This document shows positions 23,965 to 37,040 of a stretch of DNA of 64,000 bases, piece by piece (position 1 is the stretch's first letter; each line of letters opens with the position of its first letter). Position numbers and translations under genes: made by a program. This stretch comes from Auanema rhodensis (taxonomy: Eukaryota; Nematoda; Chromadorea; Rhabditida; Rhabditidae). Under the pieces are notes generated by a model. That model did not search any database. It worked only from the letters and a program-made list of their open reading frames with translations, and was not told the origin of the DNA. The stretch covers positions 24,665,151 to 24,729,150 of the forward strand of contig OZ059894.1 in assembly GCA_964057225.1 (NCBI GenBank), given 5' to 3'.

Positions 23965-25548
23965 TCATGGTAACCATGACTTTGAAATTTACGTGAACTT
24001 TAATTTATGCTAATTAAATGTACACGTGATGTGCACTTGGTATGTAACTCGCTTCACGTGAAAGATAAAGAGATGCGGTTTTCAAAATTAGATTCCCCAT
24101 GTCCATATTAGTATAAAAACAAATTTTTATTGATATTGGTTCATGGTAACCATGACTTTGAAATTTACGTGAACTTTAATTTATGCTAATTAAATGTACA
24201 CGTGATGTGCACTTGGTATGTAACTCGCTTCACGTGAAAGATAAAGAGATGCGGTATTCTAAATTAGATTCCCCATGTCCATATTAGTCTAAAAACAAAT
24301 TTTTATTGATATTGGTGCATGGTAACCATGACTTTGAAATTTACGTGAACTTTAATTTATGCTAATTAAATGTACACGTGATGTGCACTTGGTATGTAAC
24401 TCGCTTCACGTGAAAGATAAAGAGATGCGGTTTTCAAAATTAGATTCCCCATGTCCATATTAGTCTAAAAACAAATTTTTATTGATATTGCTTCATGGTA
24501 ACCATGACTTTGAAATTTACGTGAACTTTAATTTATGCTAATTAAATGTACACGTGATGTGCACTTGGTATGTAACTCGCTTCACGTGAAAGATAAAGAG
24601 ATGCGGTTTTCAAAATTAGATTCCCCATGTCCATATTAGTCTAAAAACAAATTTTTATTGATATTGGTGCATGGTAACCATGACTTTGAAATTTACGTGA
24701 ACTTTAATTTATGCTAATTAAATGTACACGTGATGTGCACTTGGTATGTAACTCGCTTCACGTGAAAGATGAAGAGATGCGGTTTTCAAAATTAGATTCC
24801 CCATGTCCATATTAGTCTAAAAACAAATTTTTATTGATATTGGTGCATGGTAACCATGACTTTGAAATTTACGTGAACTTTAATTTATGCTAATTAAATG
24901 TACACGTGATGTGCACTTGGTATGTAACTCGCTTCACGTGAAAGATAAAGAGATGCGGTTTTCAAAATTAGATTCCCCATGTCCATATTAGTCTAAAAAC
25001 AAATTTTTATTGATATTGGTTCATGGTAACCATGACTTTGAAATTTACGTGAACTTTAATTTATGCTAATTAAATGTACACGTGATGTGCACTTGGTATG
25101 TAACTCGCTTCACGGGAAAGATAAAGAGATGCGGTTTTCAAAATTAGATTCCCCATGTCCATATTAGTCTAAAAACAAATTTTTATTGATATTGGTTCAT
25201 GGTAACCATGACTTTGAAATTTACGTGAACTTTAATTTATGCTAATTAAATGTACACGTGATGTGCACTTGGTATGTAACTCGCTTCACGTGAAAGATAA
25301 AGAGATGCGGTTTTCAAAATTAGATTCCCCATGTCCATATTAGTCTAAAAACAAATTTTTATTGATATTGGTGCATGGTAACCATGACTTTGAAATTTAC
25401 GTGAACTTTAATTTATGCTAATTAAATGTACACGTGATGTGCACTTGGTATGTAACTCGCTTCACGTGAAAGATAAAGAGATGCGGTTTTCAAAATTAGA
25501 TTCCCCATGTCCATATTAGTCTAAAAACAAATTTTTATTGATATTGGT
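23965..25548. repeat. C-T'-G-C module with CACGGG marker, copy 1
   Basis: The order is C (23965), T' with GGTATTCTAAATT (24141), G, C (24493), G with GATGAAG (24669), G, T with CACGGGAAAG (25021), T, G. The same order and private CACGGG recur at 34929-36688, with one extra G unit there. T' is otherwise found only at 44 kb and beyond, so this is a displaced piece of the C/T' family inside the V domain. A private GTATAAAAAC lies at about 24111. Confidence 0.88.
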
Positions 25549-26344
25549 GCATGGTAACCATGACTTTGAAATTTACGTGAACTTTAATTTATGCTAATTA
25601 AATGTACACGTGATGTGCACTTGGTATGTAACTCGCTTCACGTGAAAGATGAAGAGATGCGGTTTTCAAAATTAGATTCCCCATGTCCATATTAGTCTAA
25701 AAACAAATTTTTATTGATATTGGTGCATGGTAACCATGACTTTGAAATTTACGTGAACTTTAATTTATGCTAATTAAATGTACACGTGATGTGCACTTGG
25801 TATGTAACTCGCTTCACGTGAAAGATAAAGAGATGCGGTTTTCAAAATTAGATTCCCCATGTCCATATTAGTCTAAAAACAAATTTTTATTGATATTGGT
25901 TCATGGTAACCATGACTTTGAAATTTACGTGAACTTTAATTTATGCTAATTAAATGTACACGTGATGTGCACTTGGTATGTAACTCGCTTCACGTGAAAG
26001 ATAAAGAGATGCGGTTTTCAAAATTAGATTCCCCATGTCCATATTAGTCTAAAAACAAATTTTTATTGATATTGGTTCATGGTAACCATGACTTTGAAAT
26101 TTACGTGAACTTTAATTCATGCTAATTAAATGTACACGTGATGTGCACTTGGTATGTAACTCGCTTCACGTGAAAGATAAAGAGATGCGGTTTTCAAAAT
26201 TAGATTCCCCATGTCCATATTAGTCTAAAAACAAATTTTTATTGATATTGGTGCATGGTAACCATGACTTTGAAATTTACGTGAACTTTAATTTATGCTA
26301 ATTAAATGTACACTAGATGTACACTTGGTATGTAACTCGCTTCA

Positions 26345-26396
26345 CGTGAAAGATAAAGAGATGCGATTTTCGTGAAAGGTAAAGAGATGCGGTTTT
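26345..26396. repeat. 26-bp imperfect direct duplication / out-of-register junction, copy 1
   Basis: Bases 26345-26370 and 26371-26396 are the same 26-bp stretch (unit positions 93-118, CGTGAAAG to TTTT) with two differences: GATAAAG versus GGTAAAG, and GCGATTTT versus GCGGTTTT. Left of the junction the unit is V' type (CACTAGATG, GCGA). Right of it the unit is ordinary (GCGG, and AGATTCC rather than AGAATCC). This points to an unequal exchange between a V' unit and a normal unit misaligned by 26 bp, not a simple slippage copy. Confidence 0.85.
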
Positions 26397-27510
26397 CAAA
26401 ATTAGATTCCCCATGTCCATATTAGTCTAAAAACAAATTTTTATTGATATTGGTTCATGGTAACCATGACTTTGAAATTTACGTGAACTTTAATTTATGC
26501 TAATTAAATGTACACGTGATGTGCACTTGGTATGTAACTCGCTTCACGTGAAAGATAAAGAGATGCGGTTTTCAAAATTAGATTCCCCATGTCCATATTA
26601 GTCTAAAAACAAATTTTTATCGATATTGGTGCATGGTAACCATGACTTTGAAATTTACGTGAACTTTAATTTATGCTAATTAAATGTACACGTGATGTGC
26701 ACTTGGTATGTAACTCGCTTCACGTGAAAGATAAAGAGATGCGGTTTTCAAAATTAGATTCCCCATGTCCATATTAGTCTAAAAACAAATTTTTATTGAT
26801 ATTGGTTCATGGTAACCATGACTTTGAAATTTACGTGAACTTTAATTTATGCTAATTAAATGTACACGTGATGTGCACTTGGTATGTAACTCGCTTCACG
26901 TGAAAGATAAAGAGATGCGGTTTTCAAATTTAGATTCCCCATGTCCATATTAGTCTAAAAACAAATTTTTATCGATATTGGTGCATGGTAACCATGACTT
27001 TGAAATTTACGTGAACTTTAATTTATGCTAATTAAATGTACACGTGATGTGCACTTGGTATGTAACTCGCTTCACGTGAAAGATGAAGAGATGCGGTTTT
27101 CAAAATTAGATTCCCCATGTCCATATTAGTCTAAAAACAAATTTTTATTGATATTGGTGCATGGTAACCATGACTTTGAAATTTACGTGAACTTTAATTT
27201 ATGCTAATTAAATGTACACGTGATGTGCACTTGGTATGTAACTCGCTTCACGTGAAAGATAAAGAGATGCGGTTTTCAAAATTAGATTCCCCATGTCCAT
27301 ATTAGTCTAAAAACAAATTTTTATTGATATTGGTTCATGGTAACCATGACTTTGAAATTTACGTGAACTTTAATTTATGCTAATTAAATGTACACGTGAT
27401 GTGCACTTGGTATGTAACTCGCTTCACGTGAAAGATAAAGAGATGCGGTTTTCAAAATTAGATTCCCCATGTCCATATTAGTCTAAAAACAAATTTTTAT
27501 TGATATTGGT

Positions 27511-27686
27511 TCATGGTAACCATGACTTTGAAATTTACGTGAACTTTAATTTATGCTAATTAAATGTACACTTGATGTACACTTGGTATGTAACTCGCTT
27601 CACGTGAAAGATAAAGAGATGCGGTTTTCAAAATTAGATTCCCCATGTCCGTATTAGTCTAAAAACAAATTTTTATTGATATTGGT
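27511..27686. repeat. Hybrid V/normal monomer
   Basis: This unit has the V left half (CACTTGATGTACAC) but a T junction and the ordinary right half (GCGGTTTTC, AGATTCC). It lies immediately before a full V unit (27687), and the matching unit in the duplicated block (31233) is ordinary. A short conversion tract copied from a V unit is the simplest reading. It also carries a private CCGTATTAG near 27650. Confidence 0.75.
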
Positions 27687-29798
27687 GCATGGTAACCATG
27701 ACTTTGAAATTTACGTGAACTTTAATTTATGCTAATTAAATGTACACTTGATGTACACTTGGTATGTAACTCGCTTCACGTGAAAGATAAAGAGATGCGA
27801 TTTTCAAAATTAGAATCCCCATGTCCATATTAGTCTAAAAACAAATTTTTATTGATATTGGTTCATGGTAACCATGACTTTGAAATTTACGTGAACTTTA
27901 ATTTATGCTAATTAAATGTACACGTGATGTGCACTTGGTATGTAACTCGCTTCACGTGAAAGATGAAGAGATGCGGTTTTCAAAATTAGATTCCCCATGT
28001 CCATATTAGTCTAAAAACAAATTTTTATTGATATTGGTGCATGGTAACCATGACTTTGAAATTTACGTGAACTTTAATTTATGCTAATTAAATGTACACG
28101 TGATGTGCACTTGGTATGTAACTCGCTTCACGTGAAAGATAAAGAGATGCGGTTTTCAAAATTAGATTCCCCATGTCCATATTAGTCTAAAAACAAATTT
28201 TTATTGATATTGGTTCATGGTAACCATGACTTTGAAATTTACGTGAACTTTAATTTATGCTAATTAAATGTACACGTGATGTGCACTTGGTATGTAACTC
28301 GCTTCACGTGAAAGATGAAGAGATGCGGTTTTCAAAATTAGATTCCCCATGTCCATATTAGTCTAAAAACAAATTTTTATTGATATTGGTGCATGGTAAC
28401 CATGACTTTGAAATTTACGTGAACTTTAATTTATGCTAATTAAATGTACACGTGATGTGCACTTGGTATGTAACTCGCTTCACGTGAAAGATAAAGAGAT
28501 GCGGTTTTCAAAATTAGATTCCCCATGTCCATATTAGTCTAAAAACAAATTTTTATTGATATTGGTTCATGGTAACCATGACTTTGAAATTTACGTGAAC
28601 TTTAATTTATGCTAATTAAATGTACACGTGATGTGCACTTGGTATGTAACTCGCTTCACGTGAAAGATAAAGAGATGCGGTTTTCAAAATTAGATTCCCC
28701 ATGTCCATATTAGTCTAAAAACAAATTTTTATTGATATTGGTTCATGGTAACCATGACTTTGAAATTTACGTGAACTTTAATTTATGCTAATTAAATGTA
28801 CACGTGATGTGCACTTGGTATGTAACTCGCTTCACGTGAAAGATAAAGAGATGCGGTTTTCAAAATTAGATTCCCCATGTCCATATTAGTCTAAAAACAA
28901 ATTTTTATTGATATTGGTGCATGGTAACCATGACTTTGAAATTTACGTGAACTTTAATTTATGCTAATTAAATGTACACTTGATGTACACTTGGTATGTA
29001 ACTCGCTTCACGTGAAAGATAAAGAGATGCGATTTTCAAAATTAGAATCCCCATGTCCATATTAGTCTAAAAACAAATTTTTATTGATATTGGTTCATGG
29101 TAACCATGACTTTGAAATTTACGTGAACTTTAATTTATGCTAATTAAATGTACACGTGATGTGCACTTGGTATGTAACTCGCTTCACGTGAAAGATAAAG
29201 AGATGCGGTTTTCAAAATTAGATTCCCCATGTCCATATTAGTCTAAAAACAAATTTTTATTGATATTGGTTCATGGTAACCATGACTTTGAAATTTACGT
29301 GAACTTTAATTTATGCTAATTAAATGTACACGTGATGTGCACTTGGTATGTAACTCGCTTCACGTGAAAGATAAAGAGATGCGGTTTTCAAAATTAGATT
29401 CCCCATGTCCATATTAGTCTAAAAACAAATTTTTATTGATATTGGTTCATGGTAACCATGACTTTGAAATTTACGTGAACTTTAATTTATGCTAATTAAA
29501 TGTACACGTGATGTGCACTTGGTATGTAACTCGCTTCACGTGAAAGATAAAGAGATGCGGTTTTCAAAATTAGATTCCCCATGTCCATATTAGTCTAAAA
29601 ACAAATTTTTATTGATATTGGTGCATGGTAACCATGACTTTGAAATTTACGTGAACTTTAATTTATGCTAATTAAATGTACACGTGATGTGCACTTGGTA
29701 TGTAACTCGCTTCACGTGAAAGATAAAGAGATGCGGTTTTCAAAATTAGATTCCCCATGTCCATATTAGTCTAAAAACAAATTTTTATTGATATTGGT

Positions 29799-31936
29799 TC
29801 ATGGTAACCATGACTTTGAAATTTACGTGAACTTTAATTCATGCTAATTAAATGTACACGTGATGTGCACTTGGTATGTAACTCGCTTCACGTGAAAGAT
29901 AAAGAGATGCGGTTTTCAAAATTAGATTCCCCATGTCCATATTAGTCTAAAAACAAATTTTTATTGATATTGGTGCATGGTAACCATGACTTTGAAATTT
30001 ACGTGAACTTTAATTTATGCTAATTAAATGTACACTAGATGTACACTTGGTATGTAACTCGCTTCACGTGAAAGATAAAGAGATGCGATTTTCGTGAAAG
30101 GTAAAGAGATGCGGTTTTCAAAATTAGATTCCCCATGTCCATATTAGTCTAAAAACAAATTTTTATTGATATTGGTTCATGGTAACCATGACTTTGAAAT
30201 TTACGTGAACTTTAATTTATGCTAATTAAATGTACACGTGATGTGCACTTGGTATGTAACTCGCTTCACCTGAAAGATAAAGAGATGCGGTTTTCAAAAT
30301 TAGATTCCCCATGTCCATATTAGTCTAAAAACAAATTTTTATTGATATTGGTGCATGGTAACCATGACTTTGAAATTTACGTGAACTTTAATTTATGCTA
30401 ATTAAATGTACACGTGATGTGCACTTGGTATGTAACTCGCTTCACGTGAAAGATAAAGAGATGCGGTTTTCAAAATTAGATTCCCCATGTCCATATTAGT
30501 CTAAAAACAAATTTTTATTGATATTGGTTCATGGTAACCATGACTTTGAAATTTACGTGAACTTTAATTTATGCTAATTAAATGTACACGTGATGTGCAC
30601 TTGGTATGTAACTCGCTTCACGTGAAAGATAAAGAGATGCGGTTTTCAAAATTAGATTCCCCATGTCCATATTAGTCTAAAAACAAATTTTTATCGATAT
30701 TGGTGCATGGTAACCATGACTTTGAAATTTACGTGAACTTTAATTTATGCTAATTAAATGTACACGTGATGTGCACTTCGTATGTAACTCGCTTCACGTG
30801 AAAGATGAAGAGATGCGGTTTTCAAAATTAGATTCCCCATGTCCATATTAGTCTAAAAACAAATTTTTATTGATATTGGTGCATGGTAACCATGACTTTG
30901 AAATTTACGTGAACTTTAATTTATGCTAATTAAATGTACACGTGATGTGCACTTGGTATGTAACTCGCTTCACGTGAAAGATAAAGAGATGCGGTTTTCA
31001 AAATTAGATTCCCCATGTCCATATTAGTCTAAAAACAAATTTTTATTGATATTGGTTCATGGTAACCATGACTTTGAAATTTACGTGAACTTTAATTTAT
31101 GCTAATTAAATGTACACGTGATGTGCACTTGGTATGTAACTCGCTTCACGTGAAAGATAAAGAGATGCGGTTTTCAAAATTAGATTCCCCATGTCCATAT
31201 TAGTCTAAAAACAAATTTTTATTGATATTGGTTCATGGTAACCATGACTTTGAAATTTACGTGAACTTTAATTTATGCTAATTAAATGTACACGTGATGT
31301 GCACTTGGTATGTAACTCGCTTCACGTGAAAGATAAAGAGATGCGGTTTTCAAAATTAGATTCCCCATGTCCATATTAGTCTAAAAACAAATTTTTATTG
31401 ATATTGGTGCATGGTAACCATGACTTTGAAATTTACGTGAACTTTAATTTATGCTAATTAAATGTACACTTGATGTACACTTGGTATGTAACTCGCTTCA
31501 CGTGAAAGATAAAGAGATGCGATTTTCAAAATTAGAATCCCCATGTCCATATTAGTCTAAAAACAAATTTTTATTGATATTGGTTCATGGTAACCATGAC
31601 TTTGAAATTTACGTGAACTTTAATTTATGCTAATTAAATGTACACGTGATGTGCACTTGGTATGTAACTCGCTTCACGTGAAAGATGAAGAGATGCGGTT
31701 TTCAAAATTAGATTCCCCATGTCCATATTAGTCTAAAAACAAATTTTTATTGATATTGGTGCATGGTAACCATGACTTTGAAATTTACGTGAACTTTAAT
31801 TTATGCTAATTAAATGTACACGTGATGTGCACTTGGTATGTAACTCGCTTCACGTGAAAGATAAAGAGATGCGGTTTTCAAAATTAGATTCCCCATGTCC
31901 ATATTAGTCTAAAAACAAATTTTTATTGATATTGGT
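29799..31936. repeat. 2138-bp duplicated block, copy 2
   Basis: Partner of 26077-28214 at exactly 3722 bp. TTTAATTCATG (29799 unit), V' (29975 unit), the 26-bp junction (30093), ATCGAT (30693), AGATGAAG (30803), V (31409) and AGATGAAG (31683) are all at the expected offset. Private changes are CACCTGAAAG near 30269 and CACTTCGTATG near 30775. The match stops after the G unit at 31761. Confidence 0.9.
30067..30118. repeat. 26-bp imperfect direct duplication / out-of-register junction, copy 2
   Basis: Identical to the junction at 26345-26396, including both internal differences, and 3722 bp away. A single origin followed by block duplication explains this better than two separate events. V' units at 38449 and 40913 lack the junction and keep the V-like right half (GCGATTTTC, AGAATCC), so they keep the unrecombined form. 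Confidence 0.88.
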
Positions 31937-34576
31937 TCATGGTAACCATGACTTTGAAATTTACGTGAACTTTAATTTATGCTAATTAAATGTACACGTG
32001 ATGTGCACTTGGTATGTAACTCGCTTCACGTGAAAGATAAAGAGATGCGGTTTTCAAAATTAGATTCCCCATGTCCATATTAGTCTAAAAACAAATTTTT
32101 ATTGATATTGGTTCATGGTAACCATGACTTTGAAATTTACGTGAACTTTAATTTATGCTAATTAAATGTACACGTGATGTGCACTTGGTATGTAACTCGC
32201 TTCACGTGAAAGATAAAGAGATGCGGTTTTCAAAATTAGATTCCCCATGTCCATATTAGTCTAAAAACAAATTTTTATTGATATTGGTGCATGGTAACCA
32301 TGACTTTGAAATTTACGTGAACTTTAATTTATGCTAATTAAATGTACACTTGATGTACACTTGGTATGTAACTCGCTTCACGTGAAAGATAAAGAGATGC
32401 GATTTTCAAAATTAGAATCCCCATGTCCATATTAGTCTAAAAACAAATTTTTATTGATATTGGTTCATGGTAACCATGACTTTGAAATTTACGTGAACTT
32501 TAATTTATGCTAATTAAATGTACACGTGATGTGCACTTGGTATGTAACTCGCTTCACGTGAAAGATAAAGAGATGCGGTTTTCAAAATTAGATTCCCCAT
32601 GTCCATATTAGTCTAAAAACAAATTTTTATTGATATTGGTTCATGGTAACCATGACTTTGAAATTTACGTGAACTTTAATTTATGCTAATTAAATGTACA
32701 CGTGATGTGCACTTGGTATGTAACTCGCTTCACGTGAAAGATAAAGAGATGCGGTTTTCAAAATTAGATTCCCCATGTCCATATTAGTCTAAAAACAAAT
32801 TTTTATTGATATTGGTTCATGGTAACCATGACTTTGAAATTTACGTGAACTTTAATTTATGCTAATTAAATGTACACGTGATGTGCACTTGGTATGTAAC
32901 TCGCTTCACGTGAAAGATAAAGAGATGCGGTTTTCAAAATTAGATTCCCCATGTCCATATTAGTCTAAAAACAAATTTTTATTGATATTGGTGCATGGTA
33001 ACCATGACTTTGAAATTTACGTGAACTTTAATTTATGCTAATTAAATGTACACTTGATGTACACTTGGTATGTAACTCGCTTCACGTGAAAGATAAAGAG
33101 ATGCGATTTTCAAAATTAGAATCCCCATGTCCATATTAGTCTAAAAACAAATTTTTATTGATATTGGTGCATGGTAACCATGACTTTGAAATTTACGTGA
33201 ACTTTAATTTATGCTAATTAAATGTACACGTGATGTGCACTTGGTATGTAACTCGCTTCACGTGAAAGATAAAGAGATGCGGTTTTCAAAATTAGATTCC
33301 CCATGTCCATATTAGTCTAAAAACAAATTTTTATTGATATTGGTTCATGGTAACCATGACTTTGAAATTTACGTGAACTTTAATTTATGCTAATTAAATG
33401 TACACGTGATGTGCACTTGGTATGTAACTCGCTTCACGTGAAAGATAAAGAGATGCGGTTTTCAAAATTAGATTCCCCATGTCCATATTAGTCTAAAAAC
33501 AAAGTTTTATTGATATTGGTTCATGGTAACCATGACTTTGAAATTTACGTGAACTTTAATTTATGCTAATTAAATGTACACGTGATGTGCACTTGGTATG
33601 TAACTCGCTTCACGTGAAAGATAAAGAGATGCGGTTTTCAAAATTAGATTCCCCATGTCCATATTAGTCTAAAAACAAATTTTTATTGATATTGGTGCAT
33701 GGTAACCATGACTTTGAAATTTACGTGAACTTTAATTTATGCTAATTAAATGTACACTTGATGTACACTTGGTATGTAACTCGCTTCACGTGAAAGATAA
33801 AGAGATGCGATTTTCAAAATTAGAATCCCCATGTCCATATTAGTCTAAAAACAAATTTTTATTGATATTGGTTCATGGTAACCATGACTTTGAAATTTAC
33901 GTGAACTTTAATTTATGCTAATTAAATGTACACGTGATGTGCACTTGGTATGTAACTCGCTTCACGTGAAAGATAAAGAGATGCGGTTTTCAAAATTAGA
34001 TTCCCCATGTCCATATTAGTCTAAAAACAAATTTTTATTGATATTGGTTCATGGTAACCATGACTTTGAAATTTACGTGAACTTTAATTTATGCTAATTA
34101 AATGTACACGTGATGTGCACTTGGTATGTAACTCGCTTCACGTGAAAGATAAAGAGATGCGGTTTTCAAAATTAGATTCCCCATGTCCATATTAGTCTAA
34201 AAACAAATTTTTATTGATATTGGTTCATGGTAACCATGACTTTGAAATTTACGTGAACTTTAATTTATGCTAATTAAATGTACACGTGATGTGCACTTGG
34301 TATGTAACTCACTTCACGTGAAAGATAAAGAGATGCGGTTTTCAAAATTAGATTCCCCATGTCCATATTAGTCTAAAAACAAATTTTTATTGATATTGGT
34401 GCATGGTAACCATGACTTTGAAATTTACGTGAACTTTAATTTATGCTAATTAAATGTACACTTGATGTACACTTGGTATGTAACTCGCTTCACGTGAAAG
34501 ATAAAGAGATGCGATTTTCAAAATTAGAATCTCCATGTCCATATTAGTCTAAAAACAAATTTTTATTGATATTGGT
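31409..34576. repeat. V-type HOR: one pentamer then 704-bp tetramers
   Basis: V units start at 31409, 32289, 32993, 33697 and 34401, spaced 5, 4, 4 and 4 units. Between them are T or G units close to consensus. The first interval repeats the V, T(GATGAAG), G, T, T order of 21853. Private changes are AAAGTTTTA near 33501, ACTCACTTC near 34309 and AGAATCTCC near 34527. Confidence 0.9.
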
Positions 34577-34928
34577 GCATGGTAACCATGACTTTGAAAT
34601 TTACGTGAACTTTAATTTATGCTAATTAAATGTACACGTGATGTGCACTTGGTATGTAACTCGCTTCACGTGAAAGATAAAGAGATGCGGTTTTCAAAAT
34701 TAGATTCATCATGTCCATATTAGTCTAAAAACAAATTTTTATTGATATTGGTTCATGGTAACCATGACTTTGAAATTTACGTGAACTTTAATTTATGCTA
34801 ATTAAATGTACACGTGATGTGCACTTGGTATGTAACTCGCTTCACGTGAAAGATAAAGAGATGCGGTTTTCAAAATTAGATTCCCCATGTCCATATTAGT
34901 CTAAAAACAAATTTTTATTGATATTGCT

Positions 34929-36688
34929 TCATGGTAACCATGACTTTGAAATTTACGTGAACTTTAATTTATGCTAATTAAATGTACACGTGATGTGCAC
35001 TTGGTATGTAACTCGCTTCACGTGAAAGATAAAGAGATGCGGTTTTCAAAATTAGATTCCCCATGTCCATATTAGTCTAAAAACAAATTTTTATTGATAT
35101 TGGTTCATGGTAACCATGACTTTGAAATTTACGTGAACTTTAATTTATGCTAATTAAATGTACACGTGATGTGCACTTGGTATGTAACTCGCTTCACGTG
35201 AAAGATAAAGAGATGCGGTATTCTAAATTAGATTCCCCATGTCCATATTAGTCTAAAAACAAATTTTTATTGATATTGGTGCATGGTAACCATGACTTTG
35301 AAATTTACGTGAACTTTAATTTATGCTAATTAAATGTACACGTGATATGCACTTGGTATGTAACTCGCTTCACGTGAAAGATAAAGAGATGCGGTTTTCA
35401 AAATTAGATTCCCCATGTCCATATTAGTCTAAAAACAAATTTTTATTGATATTGCTTCATGGTAACCATGACTTTGAAATTTACGTGAACTTTAATTTAT
35501 GCTAATTAAATGTACACGTGATGTGCACTTGGTATGTAACTCGCTTCACGTGAAAGATAAAGAGATGCGGTTTTCAAAATTAGATTCCCCATGTCCATAT
35601 TAGTCTAAAAACAAATTTTTATTGATATTGGTGCATGGTAACCATGACTTTGAAATTTACGTGAACTTTAATTTATGCTAATTAAATGTACACGTGATGT
35701 GCACTTGGTATGTAACTCGCTTCACGTGAAAGATAAAGAGATGCGGTTTTCAAAATTAGATTCCCCATGTCCATATTAGTCTAAAAACAAATTTTTATTG
35801 ATATTGGTGCATGGTAACCATGACTTTGAAATTTACGTGAACTTTAATTTATGCTAATTAAATGTACACGTGATGTGCACTTGGTATGTAACTCGCTTCA
35901 CGTGAAAGATGAAGAGATGCGGTTTTCAAAATTAGATTCCCCATGTCCATATTAGTCTAAAAACAAATTTTTATTGATATTGGTGCATGGTAACCATGAC
36001 TTTGAAATTTACGTGAACTTTAATTTATGCTAATTAAATGTACACGTGATGTGCACTTGGTATGTAACTCGCTTCACGTGAAAGATAAAGAGATGCGGTT
36101 TTCAAAATTAGATTCCCCATGTCCATATTAGTCTAAAAACAAATTTTTATTGATATTGGTTCATGGTAACCATGACTTTGAAATTTACGTGAACTTTAAT
36201 TTATGCTAATTAAATGTACACGTGATGTGCACTTGGTATGTAACTCGCTTCACGGGAAAGATAAAGAGATGCGGTTTTCAAAATTAGATTCCCCATGTCC
36301 ATATTAGTCTAAAAACAAATTTTTATTGATATTGGTTCATGGTAACCATGACTTTGAAATTTACGTGAACTTTAATTTATGCTAATTAAATGTACACGTG
36401 ATGTGCACTTGGTATGTAACTCGCTTCACGTGAAAGATAAAGAGATGCGGTTTTCAAAATTAGATTCCCCATGTCCATATTAGTCTAAAAACAAATTTTT
36501 ATTGATATTGGTGCATGGTAACCATGACTTTGAAATTTACGTGAACTTTAATTTATGCTAATTAAATGTACACGTGATGTGCACTTGGTATGTAACTCGC
36601 TTCACGTGAAAGATAAAGAGATGCGGTTTTCAAAATTAGATTCCCCATGTCCATATTAGTCTAAAAACAAATTTTTATTGATATTGGT
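34929..36688. repeat. C-T'-G-C module with CACGGG marker, copy 2
   Basis: C (34929), T' (35105), G with GTGATATGC (35281), C (35457), G, G with GATGAAG (35809), G, T with CACGGGAAAG (36161), T, G. It matches 23965-25548 but has one more G unit (35633), so the T' offset is 10964 bp and the CACGGG offset is 11140 bp. The two copies therefore differ by gain or loss of exactly one monomer. Confidence 0.88.
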
Positions 36689-37040
36689 TCATGGTAACCA
36701 TGACTTTGAAATTTACGTGAACTTTAATTTATGCTAATTAAATGTACACGTGATGTGCACTTGGTATGTAACTCGCTTCACGTGAAAGATAAAGAGATGC
36801 GGTTTTCAAAATTAGATTCCCCATGTCCATATTAGTCTAAAAACAAATTTTTATTGATATTGGTTCATGGTAACCATGACTTTGAAATTTACGTGAACTT
36901 TAATTTATGCTAATTAAATGTACACGTGATGTGCACTTGGTATGTAACTCGCTTCACGTGAAAGATAAAGAGATGCGGTTTTCAAAATTAGATTCCCCAT
37001 GTCCATATTAGTCTAAAAACAAATTTTTATTGATATTGGT

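Larger units (their letters stand above)
26077..28214. repeat. 2138-bp duplicated block, copy 1
   Basis: Twelve units plus a 26-bp junction. In order it holds a unit with TTTAATTCATG (26077), V' with CACTAGATG (26253), the 26-bp junction at 26371, ATCGAT sites at 26619 and 26971, AGATGAAG at 27081, V at 27687 and AGATGAAG at 27961. The marker series recurs 3722 bp downstream (21 units plus 26 bp). Differences between the copies are the extra ATCGAT at 26619, CAAATTTAGATT near 26926 and the hybrid unit at 27511, all absent from copy 2. Confidence 0.9.
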
